This document shows positions 12,661 to 25,112 of a DNA stretch of 64,000 nt, piece after piece. The stretch's first letter is position 1, and each line of letters opens with the position of its first letter. The notes under the pieces are model-generated. The model saw only the letters and a program-made list of their open reading frames with translations. It made no database searches and was not told the DNA's origin. Origin of the DNA: Panagrolaimus kolymaensis (Eukaryota > Nematoda > Chromadorea > Rhabditida > Panagrolaimidae). The stretch covers positions 9,920,001 to 9,984,000 of the forward strand of contig JAJQJQ010000004.1 of the NCBI GenBank assembly GCA_028622995.1, written 5' to 3'. The position numbers and the translations under genes are program-made.

Positions 12661-15152
12661 ATGGGAAATTCTCTTAAAGGACATCGATTTCATCGACATC
12701 GAAAAGGTCATCATGGTCGTAATTCGAAAGAAGATGAACTTCAAGAATCATTAATAAAAAAATGCTTTTGGTCATTTAGTGATGGAAATGATACTATTAA
12801 ATTAGTTCATTTAGAAGTAAGTTAATTTTTGGAGCTTTTTTTTTGATTTGATAAAGTTGTTGTGTTTGTTGTTCGAACAAAAAAGTTGTGGTTGATGATC
12901 AGATTTTTATTTTGGGTGTTAGTTAGTTAATCCGATAGCAAACAAAATATTATTTTTTTGATTGATGTTTACTATTTTGATTTTGTCTTTCATGAAATCT
13001 TGATTCAACCAAACAAAAATCAAAAAATACTCACTCCTAAGTGGATTATGAAAGTTTATGACGCAATTTAGGCGATTTTCGAGCAACATAAAGCTTGCTT
13101 TTTTTTCATCACTTTTCAATCTTTCATTTTCAGCACAAACTTGGAAACCTTGCTGAACCTTTGTATAAATACCTAAGTGATGATGACAATTCTCCTGTTA
13201 CTCTTGAAGAATTCCATAAGAAAGGGCTGCCATTGCTAGGAAATTCAACCGATATTTATATCAAAATTTTTCAACCATTTGAAAAGCTTCTTGAATATTG
13301 TTTTGAAGCCGCTGAAATTGAAAAACCGAATTTTGATGAACCTTTTATGAAAGCCTTTATTGAAAATATGGTAAGCGAATTTTAAATGTTACAACCGTGT
13401 AAATTTTCAATATGTATTTCAGAAACGTGATGGAGATTCACCTGAACAAATTGCTGCTCGTAAGAATTTAGTATGTCCTGGTTTGATCTTCTCCATTCAA
13501 TCAAGAATGTTTGATATCTTTTACACGCGAGACTATGTAACTTTTTTGTTTATGATTCATTGAACAACAATAATGGCTGATTCTTTCAGGTCAATTATGA
13601 TTTCAGCTCTGATGTACTTTCTCCAGCTCAAATGTATATCCTTCGTGGAATGTTACCTGAAACAGTTTATTTTGTTCGTAGTAATTTTGTGAGTTTTCTT
13701 TGCTTACTTATGTACAAACATGTTAATGATCACCTGAGGAAGCTATTTGAGTGCCTAAAAAAGCATGTGATTTCAATGATGTTTGTTGCGTCTTCCACTT
13801 TTTGAGGAAATTAAACTTTTTGTTGTTGGTTGTTGACGTCGATCGTTATCTTCTTCCTCTTAAAAACTCGTTGTTGTTTTCAAAACTTTTTGTTTATTCA
13901 TTCTCTTTTTTTAGCAATCTGAAGATTTCAATGGTAAAGAATGGGATCTTTTATGGTCAAGTAAACAAGAAAAAATTTCGCCAGAATCTTTTCAACGAGC
14001 TGTATTCGAATATCAAGGACCAACTGTACTTATCTTCCGTAAAACCACCGATAAACTTTATGCTGTTGCAAATGACGAACAATGGGAAAATTCTAGTAAG
14101 AAAATTGGTGGAAATTACTGTAGCTTGCTTCAACTTTTGCCTGAATTGAAAAGAATCGATGGTGGTGATATGCTCTACTGTAATTTCAAGCTTGAAAGTA
14201 TGATTCAAGGAATAATGTTTGGTAGCAACCTGTTGATTGAAAGTGATATGAGAGATGTCAAAGATATTGAAGTTAGTTTGCTTTTGATGATATGTTTTTT
14301 ACTTGGGAAATGTTTCGTTACTCAAAATTGGATGGGAATTAAGTCTTTTAACTTTCATCGAATCAATCTTTGATCCAGACATTTACTTTACTGCGATGAT
14401 TTTTGACCAAAACAATCATTGGTTGACTACCTTTTTAATCCATTCACAACTTTACAATTTGCTGACACTTATGGAATTGAAAAGAATCAATCAAACTTTC
14501 TTTCATTCATTCTGCAAAACTCAAAATTGGTGTTCATTGATTCAAAAATTGTTCACTTTTTTTATGTTTCTGGGTTTTCCCATAGTCTGTCTGCCTTATC
14601 ACAATCCTTACTTACGTATATTTGATTATCACCTAAAACTTTTATCGAATAAACTATGACTTTTTTTCTGATCAAAAATCACTTTTTTTGAGGGAGTAAA
14701 CGAAAATTGAATGTGTTTATTTATTATTTATTTTTCCTTTCCAAAAATGGGGAAAGCAATTTTGAGTAAAAACGTAAACATTCCCATTTAATTCGTGACT
14801 AACTTTGTCTTTCACTGATTTTAATCGCTTTTTTCCTTTTCAGGTTTGGGGATGCGGCCTACCAGAGAAAGTGGACGAAAAAGCCTTAGAAGAATATCAA
14901 AAACAACTACATGCATCTGAAAAGGGAACTCATCAACATTCAAGTACTGGTCCATCTGATCCAAGACCAACTGCAGCTGTTACAAAAGCTTCAAAAGAAG
15001 AACAAGAAGATGGCGATGAAAGTGATAAACCTAAACCAAAGAGAGAAAACAGAAATGATAATTGGGATGTCGACAAACAACTTTTAGAAATGGCTGGTTT
15101 TGAATTTGATCGACATAGAAGAGTTGCTCCACCTCCGCCGCCAGAAGATTGA
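12661..15152 (+). CDS. eak-7: TLDc-domain protein, EAK-7/MEAK7 family
   Basis: Six exons (12661-12816, 13134-13370, 13423-13470, 13590-13688, 13915-14271, 14844-15152) join in phase to about 401 residues. The N-terminus MGNSLKG is a likely N-myristoylation signal, as in C. elegans EAK-7 and human MEAK7. The middle (roughly residues 180-310) is a TLDc domain, with the core PTVLIFRKTTDKLYAVANDE, a GGNYCSLLQLLP strand and a terminal VWGCGLPEK. The tail is charged and ends with LLEMAGFEFDRHRR, which resembles the LLEISG end of MEAK7. Family knowledge: EAK-7 works with DAF-16/FoxO control in the worm, and MEAK7 is a lysosomal mTOR-associated protein in mammals. The last intron (572 bases) is unusually long for this block. 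The poly(A) signal is at 15253. Confidence 0.8.
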
Positions 15153-15252
15153 ATCCAAGTAAATTACCAAAATTGTGATAAAAATTTTTGTTGTAAAAAC
15201 TTTGAATTTTTGTGTAAATGTTATAATTTTTGATTGTGCTTGTTAGTACATT

Positions 15253-15258
15253 AATAAA
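15253..15258 (+). terminator. poly(A) signal AATAAA of the TLDc gene
   Basis: An AATAAA lies about 100 bases after the stop at 15152. Confidence 0.6.
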
Positions 15259-16002
15259 GTTTATTACCTATTGTTTTCTTTGTTTATATATAACAGAAAT
15301 GAATGAAAATGTGTTAACTGCATTATTGGTTGAAGTGCAACAAAAGCTAGCAACATCTTTAATAATGGAAGAAGAGTTACTTAACTAACAAGTTTTTGAC
15401 ATAATCGAACGCTTAAAAAAAATTAGTAAGTTTCATGAAATTGGATGCAATGGAGTAATTCGTTAGAGCAAAATTTGTGTAAAGGATTAATGGCCGCAGC
15501 AAACCATTGCTTCACTAAGCATTTCCAGGAAATAAGAGTAATGGGAATGAGTTACCAATCAGACAATATGAAATCCATTATTCCAATATTTTGTAACACC
15601 AATTATGGTAGTTGATTGTGTAATCTAAAGGCTTACAAACAAGCCTATCAACAACATCCACGGGAAGCGATGATGATGCACTTAACATCGAAAAACAAAC
15701 ATTTTTAGTTGTAATTTTCAACAAATGAAAGCATTGAAAAGCAACCCTTTGGAGTTGTAAAGATATTAGTTTTTAGTTATGTAAAACTTATTTGCACATA
15801 TTTGCTACGTTTGAGTTCTTTGACTGGAGAAAAAAAATTTACTAATATTGTTAGATAGTCTGTCTCATCATAAAAGTTTGGTACAGTTCGATTAATGAAG
15901 CTTACATGTTTGTTGTTATCCAAAGCCCAGAAACATTGTTGTATACATTTTTTGCGCGATCGAGGAATGCTGTAAAAAAATTTGCATGCTTCAAAAAAAA
16001 AC
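15259..16002. other. intergenic region upstream of LEA gene 2
   Basis: I see no gene. The sequence is of mixed composition and lacks the CAGTT/AACTG arrays apart from a stray copy near 15883. It leads into the TATA box at 16003. Confidence 0.5.
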
Positions 16003-16010
16003 TATATAAA
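16003..16010 (+). promoter_or_regulatory. TATA box of LEA gene 2
   Basis: TATATAAA sits in an A-rich then C-containing context (CTATATAAAACCC), about 405 bases before the LEA start codon and 370 before the TTTCAG acceptor at about 16373-16378. Most genes in the window lack so clear a TATA box, which fits a strongly inducible gene. Heat-shock elements could not be established by eye. Confidence 0.5.
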
Positions 16011-16415
16011 ACCCAAACATCCATCAAAATTAAGTCAACTGCTGCTCAATTTTTTGAATTTGTTTGTTGTTGCTTTTTTTTTCAAGCTCATCACCAAATT
16101 TTCAAAGTTTGTACTTTTTTGCCGCTTTTACTTGGATCTTTCAACGAAGCTACCGTGTTTTCACTGCTTCCTGCTTTTTTGCTTTCATTCAACCTTTTTT
16201 TAGTCTTCGACAAAACTTCAATCATTTTTGCTTCATCTTCTTCCATTTTTTTGGTTCATCATCCTCCACTTTTTGCTCCATCTTCCTCCATTTTTTTGTT
16301 GCTACGTGCTTGCTTCACCTTCCTTCTTTCTTTGCTACGTGTTTTTTTCTTCCTCATACTTACTTTCATTTATTTCAGACAATCGCTCTTTCTCGTGCTA
16401 TCAAACTCAATCAAC

Positions 16416-17078
16416 ATGGATGCTGCCAAGGATCATGCTTCTTCTGCCGCTGAAGAATCAAAAAGCGCGCTAGAAAATCTCAAAGAAAGTGTTCAAAATG
16501 TCGCTGCAGCTGCTCGTGATCGTCTTGCTGGTGCTGGAGAAACTTTGAAGGAATATGCTCTTGCTGGTAAAGAAAAGGCTGAAGATGCCACTTCCGCAAC
16601 GCGTGATAAACTTTATGATGCTGGTGAAGCTGCAAAAGATTATGCTCATGCTGGAAAGGAAAAGGCTCAAGATGCCGCTTGTGCTACTCGTGATAAGCTT
16701 GCCGATGCTGGTGAAACAATCAAGGACTATGCTCTCGCTGGTAAAGAAAAGGTCGAAGATGCTGCTTCAGCCACTCGTCGCAAACTCTCTGGTACTGGTG
16801 AAGCTGCAAAAGAAAAAGCTCAAGATGTTCATATGGCTGCAAAGGACAAAGCTCATGAAGCTGCTGAATACACCAAAGAAAAATCTCATGATGCAGCTGA
16901 CAAGCTCAAGAAAGGTGCTCGTGATGTTCAAGACAATGCTCAAGGATATGCTGATTCCGCTAAAGAAAAACTTCAACATGGTGCTGACAAGGCAAAACAT
17001 GGTGCTGATCGAACTGCTCAACATGCTCGGGAAATGGCTGAAGATGCCGAAGAAAATCTCGCCAATGAAGCTCATTAA
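16416..17078 (+). CDS. group 3 LEA protein without a targeting sequence
   Basis: A single-exon gene of 220 residues starting MDAAKDHASSAAEESKS. After the acidic and Ser/Ala-rich start it shares with LEA gene 1 the NLKESVQ segment, the AGETLKEYA segment, a run of 11-residue repeats of the type KEYAxAGKEKAxDAxxAT, and the end module (GARDVQDNAQGYADSAKEK, then HAREMAEDAEE). It lacks the mitochondrial presequence of gene 1, so a cytosolic site is likely. The start is set by the trans-splice-like TTTCAG about 37 bases upstream; the open frame reaches back to 15906 but the added part is Phe/Leu-rich non-coding sequence. Group 3 LEA proteins protect cell contents during drying. The two copies lie 6.9 kb apart in the same orientation with rab-6 and the TLDc gene between them. 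Confidence 0.88.
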   Translation: MDAAKDHASSAAEESKSALENLKESVQNVAAAARDRLAGAGETLKEYALAGKEKAEDATSATRDKLYDAGEAAKDYAHAGKEKAQDAACATRDKLADAGETIKDYALAGKEKVEDAASATRRKLSGTGEAAKEKAQDVHMAAKDKAHEAAEYTKEKSHDAADKLKKGARDVQDNAQGYADSAKEKLQHGADKAKHGADRTAQHAREMAEDAEENLANEAH

Positions 17079-17142
17079 ACTTGTCCTTTGTATTTAATTT
17101 ATTCTTCATTGTTTTATTGTATTGTAAATATTTATTGTATTG

Positions 17143-17148
17143 AATAAA
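17143..17148 (+). terminator. poly(A) signal AATAAA of LEA gene 2
   Basis: AATAAA in the context TATTGAATAAATGTGTT, 65 bases after the stop, closely parallels the 3' end of LEA gene 1. Confidence 0.65.
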
Positions 17149-18181
17149 TGTGTTAAAATGTACTTTTGTGTCTTTGTTTTTTTTAGGGATTGGCTTAAAC
17201 TTTAGCGATAACTTTGTTTTTATGTTAGTGAACAAACATTGAAAGAAAATATGGCATTTACTTTTTCGATCATTAGCAATACTATTAGTGGCATTAACTT
17301 ACCTGGTTGTTCTTTAACCACTTAGTTTATAGCTTTAGACAAAGGAAATACAAACCAACTGATAATCAGCAGATTAAGGTGGACTTTTGAGAAAAACGTT
17401 GTTATTTGACGGCATTGATGAAACTAGCTTTATGTTGTTTTATCAATATCTCTTTTCTTGTTTGTTGATTAACTTTTTTTCACGTCAAAGAATGGTTTGA
17501 TAGCTTCCAATTTGCAATCAACAGTTATCAATGAAAATCTTTTTTGTTTTTGAATCACTGGATGTTTGACTTCGTCTTCATTGATTAAAACCTATCGTTA
17601 CAAACATTGCATCTCAAATAAGACATTCGTCTCCTTCCCGATGTCCTGCTGTTAAACGAATGTGAGAATGTCAGAAATTCAATGCATTTTTCCAACTTTC
17701 GAACTTTGCGTTTTATAAGAGTTTTGATGAAGGCAAAACAATGACACATAAACCCGAATGCTTTCAATCTTTGTTTGGTAAACATTTTGTCCTCCACAAA
17801 AATTCAAATACACATCAAAGAGAGTTACAAAAGATTTATTTACAACGAATATTCACATTACAAAAATTAATTACATAAAATCTTTCTAATCATAAAAATC
17901 TATGGTTAATATTACAACAAAGAATAATTAAAGGTTACAAAGCTAACTAACAATTAAAGAAACTAAAGCTAAAGGGAAAAGGAAATTTGATGGATAACAA
18001 GTTGAAAGAATGAACAAGAGAAAGTAACCATCAAGTTGATTGACCAACAAGAACACATTCATTCTTCAAAAACACGCCATGATACAGGAGAAACCATACA
18101 CACCAAAAAGACAACACACACACACACCATTAACCGAGATGAGAGATCAGCATCATAAATTTATGAGCGATGATGACACGT
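17149..18181. other. intergenic region and 3' side of the minus-strand orphan
   Basis: No gene is seen on either strand. A CA-rich stretch at about 18115-18127 gives a short TG repeat in the 3'UTR of the minus-strand gene. Open frames here lack splice support. Confidence 0.45.
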
Positions 18182-18669
18182 TTAAACATGAAGAGGTGAT
18201 GAGAAGTGTGCAGGACGAACCAATGGGCGATAACAAAATGGTTTCTAAAAATTGAAGGTTATTAAACAAAGTTCAAAGATAGTTTAGCACTTTTATAACA
18301 TTTTTTAGTTAATCCTGAACTTATCACATCATCAAAACTTGATTTAGATGCAACAAGTAAGACCAAAAGAAAGTTAAACAAAAAAATGCAACAAAATCAA
18401 AAAAAGAGTCAACAAAGAAAACAACATACCTTTGGAGCCCATGTGATTCGATCCCAATTTGGTGGATGTTGACATTGTTTATCAGGAGTTTTTTGAGCTT
18501 CCATAGCACGAACAGTTCTTTCAGGAGTATTGTAACCAACAACTTCTTTTGTTTCCAATGGTTTTTTCGCAGATGAAGGTCCTTGAGGTGAATCAAGATG
18601 AATAAAACTTCTTTTAAAGCGAGTTGGTGACATCGACATTGATAGTTCAGCTCTTTGAATAGTATTCAT
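18182..18669 (-). CDS. small unrecognised two-exon protein
   Basis: Exon 1 is 18430-18669 (80 codons, ATG at 18669, donor GTATGT) and exon 2 is 18182-18244 (20 codons plus stop, acceptor TTTTTAG). Both are in phase 0, giving about 100 residues. The peptide starts MNTIQRAELSMSMSPTRFKR and contains several Ser/Thr-Pro sites (SPTRF, SPQGP, NTPERT, KTPDK) and a PPNWDRITWAPK motif. It is probably an intrinsically disordered phosphoprotein, and no known family comes to mind. Codon use is balanced compared with the AT-rich flanks, which argues that exon 1 is real; exon 2 is less certain and alternative 3' exons are possible. Confidence 0.5.
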
Positions 18670-21600
18670 TTCTTTTTAGTTTTAGCGATGTAATATTCTG
18701 AAAATGGCAAAAATTAAACAACGATGAACAAAAACAGCGACAAACGAGAAAAAAATCACGAAAAGTTTGATCTTTGATCAGCGAAAAAAGTGGCATATGT
18801 GAACACGAAACATAAAGTGGGCTGCTATTCTCGAACCTTTTGCGCATCATCCAACAAGCCTTAAAAGATCACCAACAACAACACGAATACCGGGAAGAAG
18901 AAAATGGGTCAAAAGCATAACAAAATTTTCGAGGTTTAAAAACCATATGACCGATAAGAAGAAGAAATAAGTGTGAATGAAAGGCAAAAAATGAGCAAGC
19001 AAAACAGCAAAAATACTCAAAGAGAAGGAAATTGATAAAAATGAGGCAAGAAAGGTACATAATGGTTTTACACGAACCCTGACATAGTGGAGATAGACTA
19101 AACTTAATTTTAAACCATGGCTAACATGAAAGTGATGTGGAAGAAATAGGTATAAAAATAAGTGGTCAAAAAAAAAAATAGGCGGAGCTATAAAAATCAA
19201 ACACAAACAAAAACATCGGTCAAAAGTATCTAAATTTTAATCAAGTCATGGCACCCAAGAAAAAAAAGGGAGGAGGATTATTGAAAAGTCGTTAAATTGA
19301 TGGAGAAAAAAATAAACACACTCAAGCAACAACAAAAAATTAAGAGGAAGCGAGCGAAGAAGTAAAAAGAAGCGATCGCGAGTGGCGTGGCTGAGGGACG
19401 CGCGAAAAAGGAATGTTCCATTTGGAGAAGCGAGCGAGGAAAGGAAGCATCGAAGAAAGATTTTTTTCCCGCGGTTTTATTGTTTGTGTTGTTGGTGATG
19501 ATTGTGAAATATTTATTTATATTTTTTTTTTCGAAATTGAAGAAACTAATAAAAGAAAGAAGAAATTCAAAAAATGGAAGAAAGCTATGATCGAAAAAAA
19601 TTGAAATTTATAAAACTTTTATTTTTTTTTTTGAAACGATTGACTAATTTCAAATTTTTTGATGAAAGATAAAGTTTTTGAATTACAAAAAAAAATGAAA
19701 CACCCCGTAAAAACTATAAAGCAAAGAAGTGACTATTAAATGGATAAACATATACGATTTAAACCATTTTTGTTGCAACCGCCGCAGATGTTTTTAGCGG
19801 ACAATGATGACGTCACATAACTTTCAACACAAAGACAAAAAAATGGCAAATAAATGTGTAGTTGTTTGGATTTCGAAATAATTGACAATCCATCATCTAC
19901 CGAAAGTAGCGATGGCAAATCCCGATAAGAATTTGATTCATTAATGGAAGGTTGGTAACTTTGTGGTCCATGAAAATGGAATAAAAAAAATATTGAACGT
20001 TTTGGCAAAAATTTTGGACTTTATTTTTGATACAAAACCTTTATCATTTAACGTAAACCCGATCATGGAAATATCAAACACCATAAAAAGCATTCCAGAT
20101 TTATTTTACACTCTTTTTTTTTCCATTGTGATAACCAAAAAAATGCCCAAAAAGCAAAACCACTTTACAATCAATCTCCATCCGCTTTTGATCATTCGTT
20201 ACACAATTTTTTTTCTTCACCTTGTTGTTGTATCAATGGCAAGTAAAATATTTAACGGCAAAGGAAAAATCATCAAATGTCTGCGGCGGCGGCGGCACCA
20301 AAAAGGAAATACATACAAAAAAGGAGTGCCAATGCGCCGTAGTCTTTTTTTCTTTTTATGGCAGATGTGTGACCAAATAAATGTATGTAAAAATGGCACA
20401 ACAACAATCAATAAACTTTTTTTATTATATTTGACTTTGACTCTTTGATCCTTTCCGTTTTTTTGCTGGCTGCCTTGCACTTTTTTTCGATGCCATCGAA
20501 TGAAAGAAAAAAAGGAAGACTTGCGGCTTCGAGGTGGCGAATTGTTAGAAGAATAAGAAAAAAATAAGCTTTTTATTTTATCTTTTCCGACGATGGCTGG
20601 CTTTCTGGCGGCCATCTTCATCTTCTTTTTTTTCGAGTTTCATTTTCTTCAACAAAAAAAATAATTCAAAACTAATTTTTTTCTGTTGTTGCTTGCTTGA
20701 AAGAAAGAAAAAAATAAACACGAGTATCCTTGTTTTTTTTGTTTTTTTTGGCGGGCAAAATGTAAAAAAAAAGTGATGATCGTGACCTTTTCTTGATGAG
20801 GATGGACAACAAAAAAAAAGAACCTCTATTTCTTTTAAAGCTACTGGCTGCTTACTTATTTTACTCAAGTGTCTTTAGTTTTCTTAGTAAAACCCAAAAT
20901 GGTGAATCAGCAATCGCGTGCTCCTTTTTTTTGAATCGAGGAAGAGTAAGGAGAAGGTGAAAGTCTGGCAAATTTTTTGAACTTTTTTCTTTCTATTGTT
21001 AAAAATAAAAATTGCAGTCTTCGCAATGCCAAATGACGAACCTCAAGAAAAAGAGAAAAAAAAGCTACAGGAGGCATTTTATTTTTTTGAAACAGAAAAA
21101 ATGAAATATTAGAGAAAGAGGTTAATGACGACACGATGACTCATTCCCTCGAAAGACCCGATTTGATTTGATTTTAAAAAATTTAAATTTTGTTTTTTAT
21201 TTGTCGAAGAAAATGGACAAAACAAAAAACAGAAAAACATTATGAAACTTCGAGGAAATTGTTGTTGTTGTTTGTAAACAACAGAATTAAGACTCAGAAT
21301 TCAAAAAAAAAATGGAAGGAGGAGAAACAAAAACATTGGATGATCCAAAAGACAGTGGCACAATTGCAATTGGATCGGATGAACATATACAGAAGGATTA
21401 AAATTTAGTTAAAAATACAGTAAAGAGATTCAAAAAGTTATATGTAATTTCAATCAAAAGTGAAAAACCACAAAAAAAGTTTGCTTCTCGATATCAAGAT
21501 AATCCTTCGCATTGAAGCAAATTTATAAGTAAAAGTTTGATACTTTCTCGAGGAGTAAAGTTTTCAATAAACTAACATATGATGATTACCTTGAAAGCAT

Positions 21601-21902
21601 TGCAAATAGCAATAATTAATTCCAAGCTTTCTGCTGCTGAAACATGTTTGAAAATTAAAAAAATGTTACTTTCAAAGCGATTGCTTGCGACCGTAGCCTT
21701 TTCATATTTTGCCGCACAAAAAAATGCAACAGCAACAAAGCCAATGAAATTTTTCTTTTGAGAAAGTTGTTGCATTTTTAGAAGCTGAAAATTTGCGTGT
21801 TTGAAAGAATGCGTTTTGTTTAAAGCTTTTCCATAAAAGCATTCAATTCTCGAATCGTCCATCAGTTAGTCAGTCAGCATATTGCTTTGCGACTGTGAAA
21901 AA
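18670..21902. other. 3.2-kb gene-free region
   Basis: I could not support any gene. The stretch has A- and T-rich runs and several GAAG/CTTC-rich patches (about 19260-19450 and 20450-20700). The open frames here have lysine/phenylalanine-run compositions typical of non-coding AT-rich DNA. CAGTT/AACTG arrays are absent. It probably contains the divergent promoters of the genes at 18669 (minus) and 21903 (plus). Confidence 0.5.
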
Positions 21903-23330
21903 ATGTCGTCATCGTCATCAGCTGAAATGGATGGAGGTGGTGCTGCTTCAATCTCTGAATATTCTCCTGCTCCAAGTGAAACTAATGTTGAATTTTCTAT
22001 GGATGAAATGAATATGGGAAATCAACAACAACAACTACCATCACCTGAACTCTCAACTTATACAGCAATTTCAAATCCATTCAATCCTGAAGAATCTGAA
22101 ACTGCAAAATCGGCTATTTCTCTTTTTAGTCTCAATGAAGCTCAACTTAAATTTCGCTTATTTGGTATTATGGAAACTGTTGTTGTTGTATCTGATTCAG
22201 ATGATTCAATTTCTGGTGGTTTAACCGATGTCACTGTTGCTACTGAAACCACTTCCTGCTGTATTGCTACTGATGTTACATTAGAAAGTGAAGCTTCTAA
22301 CGGTATTTCTGGAAATGCTGTTATCAATGAAACAACTTTTGAAACAACATTATCTGATGGTGAAGAAGTTACTGATTCCGAATTTGATTCTGTTGATGCA
22401 ACGTGTAAGTTTAAACTTTGCCTTTGTTATAATAATAATATGTTAAAGTTTCAGATTCCCTTACTCGAGCAGAATTGGTTGAAGAAAAACTCAATGAAAT
22501 AGAAGAAGCTCTTGAAGTAGCACATGCTGAAAATGTTTTGAATCAAGTATCTGGTAATGATTTCAATGAAGAAGATCCCTCTTCATCTTTGGTTCGAAGT
22601 AAGTTCCTTTTATCACTTCATTGATTCTTTCATAGCTTTTGTATGTTTCAGCTTTCAGCTATATCGTGCACTTTCCATTCAACATCGTGTATTCGACCAT
22701 CGCCAGTGTTTATCGCTTTAATATGATGCTTATCAAAGTCCCGTTGATTCCGTTTTATCTTCTGAAAAATATTTTTTATGGAATCTCCAACATGATTACT
22801 CCAAAGATTGAACCTGCACCTCAACAATCAACTAATGGAAATGGTGAAGAAGCGGCGGCTGATGCAACTTCAAATGATCGAAAAACTGCTGGTTCTGATA
22901 CTGCTGTTATGGAAAGTGATGAAGATATCACTGATTTAAACGATTACAGTGAATACAATGAAAACAAATGTAACATTTAACTTTTACTTTTTATTATGCT
23001 TTTTAACTCCTTATTTTTTTAGGTCTATTATCTGAATTTGCTCCAATTCCATCTCAAACAAGTATCTTTGTTGCTGATTCATCTCTTCAACCAACTTCTT
23101 CAAGCTTTGATGAAGCTTTCAACACCAATGATTCATTAAATCATTTCTTAAATGGTATGTTTTCATTCTCGTTTCGAATTGCTACTAATCTCTTTACATT
23201 TTTAGCTCCATCTCGTGTTCTCGAATCTCCTGAACGTGAAGGATGTGATACTCCTGCACCACCTCCACTGTACTCATCAACCAATCATCAAGGATTTGAA
23301 AATGATTTCGATTATGGTACCAACAAATAG
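21903..23330 (+). CDS. acidic Ser/Thr-rich protein of unknown family
   Basis: Five exons (21903-22404, 22455-22598, 22652-22969, 23023-23154, 23206-23330) separated by introns of only 50 to 53 bases join in phase to about 406 residues. The N-terminal third is Ser, Thr, Glu and Asp-rich with a QQQQ run. A short helical, charged segment (TRAELVEEKLNEIEEALE) follows. Exon 3 encodes a hydrophobic region of about 45 residues (from FSYIVHFPFNIVYS to FYLLKNIFYG) that may form one or two membrane hairpins. The C-terminal part is again acidic and Pro/Ser-rich. The layout, a disordered acidic head plus a hydrophobic hairpin, would suit a membrane-associated adaptor, but I do not recognise the family. 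No acceptor-like site stands directly before the ATG. Confidence 0.65.
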
Positions 23331-23769
23331 AATTTTTATTAGTCGGAGCATTTATCTTGTATTTTGTATTTATTTGTAAAATTGTATTGTAATTTCTTCA
23401 TTGATAAAAATTTTTCATTAATTTGTTTATGCATTTCGAAGCTTTACAAGCTGGACAAATTTCCAATCAAGCAACTACTTGGAGAGTGTGGCGGGATTTA
23501 TACTTTATCAAGCTTTTATGTCGTTTACTGTAATAAGCAATTATTTTGTAGATACTGCCATATGTAACCCTAAAATTATTTTACTTTTATGACAGTGTAT
23601 GTTGTTAGTACATACATAACTACCATACCATTATTGGATGCCTCCTAATAGTGAATATTGGCAATATGCAACTTTTTGTAAACAGAAAATGTGGTTGCAA
23701 CTTTTTTTTTTGAAAGCTGAAAAACTTTCTTCAATTTTCAACAACTTTTGCTGATTTTAGATTTTATCA
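23331..23769. other. intergenic gap between two tandem plus-strand orphans
   Basis: This 439-base gap has no coding signal. It ends in GATTTTAG, an acceptor 9 bases before the next ATG. The same-strand arrangement could be a loose operon, but I see no clear poly(A) signal close to the first stop. Confidence 0.4.
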
Positions 23770-24858
23770 ATGTCATCGTTCAATACACCATCAAACATTC
23801 CTAATCCATATGAACTTGCATTACAGCTGCCATCTCCATTATTTCAACCTCAACCAATTACAATTCAACCATGGATATCTGATAACTCTGGCAACTTTGG
23901 TGGTGATATCAAAATTATTGAAAACAAAATCGATATGAGTCAAATTCAAAAAGAAGAAGATTTACCAGAGTAAGCTGCTTGCTTTATTTTTATCGGTTGT
24001 AATAATTTATGCTTTTTAGGTTTTTGAGAAATCGATATGTTAGTTTATTCGTCGATGATTATGATGGAACATCGGATGGTCAATGGAATGATTTAGATTT
24101 AATGGTTGTTAAAGAAGGAAATATTACTGAATTCAGGTACTGCTGAAGCTTCTTTTTACTATGAATATTATATTGGTCGTTTTTTAGAAGTCAAAAGAAG
24201 CTTTTTGTGCAAATATGGGAACAAGTCGAAGCTGTTTTAGATCGTCTTTCAAAGCTGCAGAAAGAACCTTTAGAAATGTAAGTTTTGTTTCAACTCGCTG
24301 TTACCATGTTGCAATCGAAATGCATTCAATTCTTTGCAAATATGCTATTGTTCATTTTTTGCATGATGATAATAATGAAGAATAAGATCAAAAGAAGCTA
24401 ACTGATGCTTGGATAATGCATGCTTTTATGATTGTTATTTTGCTGCATTGCTTTTTTATACCATAATGTTTATGTTGTTTTTTAGCCGCTCAACTTTTTA
24501 TTGCTCTCAATCGAACCTGGAAAGTATCATCCTCAAACAGATCTTGTGCCAAGAACTTAGTGATGTCGTAGATGTTTTGATTGTTACTGATGTTACGTTT
24601 TGTTGCGTGTATGTTTCTATCATTTCCAATATCTTCAAAATAATGTATGCTTTTATTTTTAGGCGATTCTTCAAGCGAGCAATGGAACCAAATTTGAAGA
24701 AGTTTTCAAAACGTGTCCGAGGTACCTTCGAACTTACTGAACTTGCATCTCGTGTACATGCTATTGGGCTGCAATATAATCATGAACCTTTTCCTCAATT
24801 CAATCGACATGAAGTTATTCCAAGAGGTTTCAAAGCTGCAGAAAACGAAGTGGAATAA
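23770..24858 (+). CDS. unrecognised protein, about 241 residues
   Basis: Five exons in phase: 23770-23969, 24020-24136, 24188-24277, 24486-24608, 24663-24858. The N-terminus is Pro/Asn-rich (MSSFNTPSNIPNPYELALQL). The middle has FLRNRYVSLFVDDYDGTSDG and a predicted helix (LFVQIWEQVEAVLDRLSKLQ). The C-terminal exon is basic and then polar (FFKRAMEPNLKKFSKRVRG, ending FKAAENEVE). Exon 4 is less coding-like than the others, being rich in Val, Ile and Cys, so its limits are the weakest part of the model; skipping it also preserves frame (123 bases). I do not recognise the family. A poly(A) signal AATAAA is at 24926. Confidence 0.6.
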
Positions 24859-25112
24859 GAAATTTTTTGTTTGCCTTTAGATTGTTTGTTTTTGTTGATT
24901 TTTGTTTAATATATTTCTATGTATTAATAAATTTATTTTTTTCTGTTAAACATTTTTTACTAAAAGCATCAAAGTTTTTGTTTTATCGTTTCTTTAATAA
25001 AAATAGCATCAAAACAACTGTACACGTTTTTTGTTGAAAAAGTAGCAACGAGGAGGGAGGAAAGAAAAAAGCGGCGATGAATAATTTTCTGAAAATTTTT
25101 TTGTTTGCTGAA

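Noticed and set aside
13460..13470. Earlier donor GTAAGA within TLDc exon 3
   Set aside because: Using it would put a stop codon at once in the next exon; the donor at 13471 keeps the frame.
15906..16415. Upstream in-frame extension of the LEA 2 open frame
   Set aside because: It contains the TATA box and a pyrimidine-rich leader with a TTTCAG acceptor, so it is promoter and leader rather than protein.
20217..20621. 134-codon minus-strand open frame
   Set aside because: It is made of Lys/Ser/Arg and Phe runs reflecting A- and T-tracts, and has no splice or start context or family resemblance.
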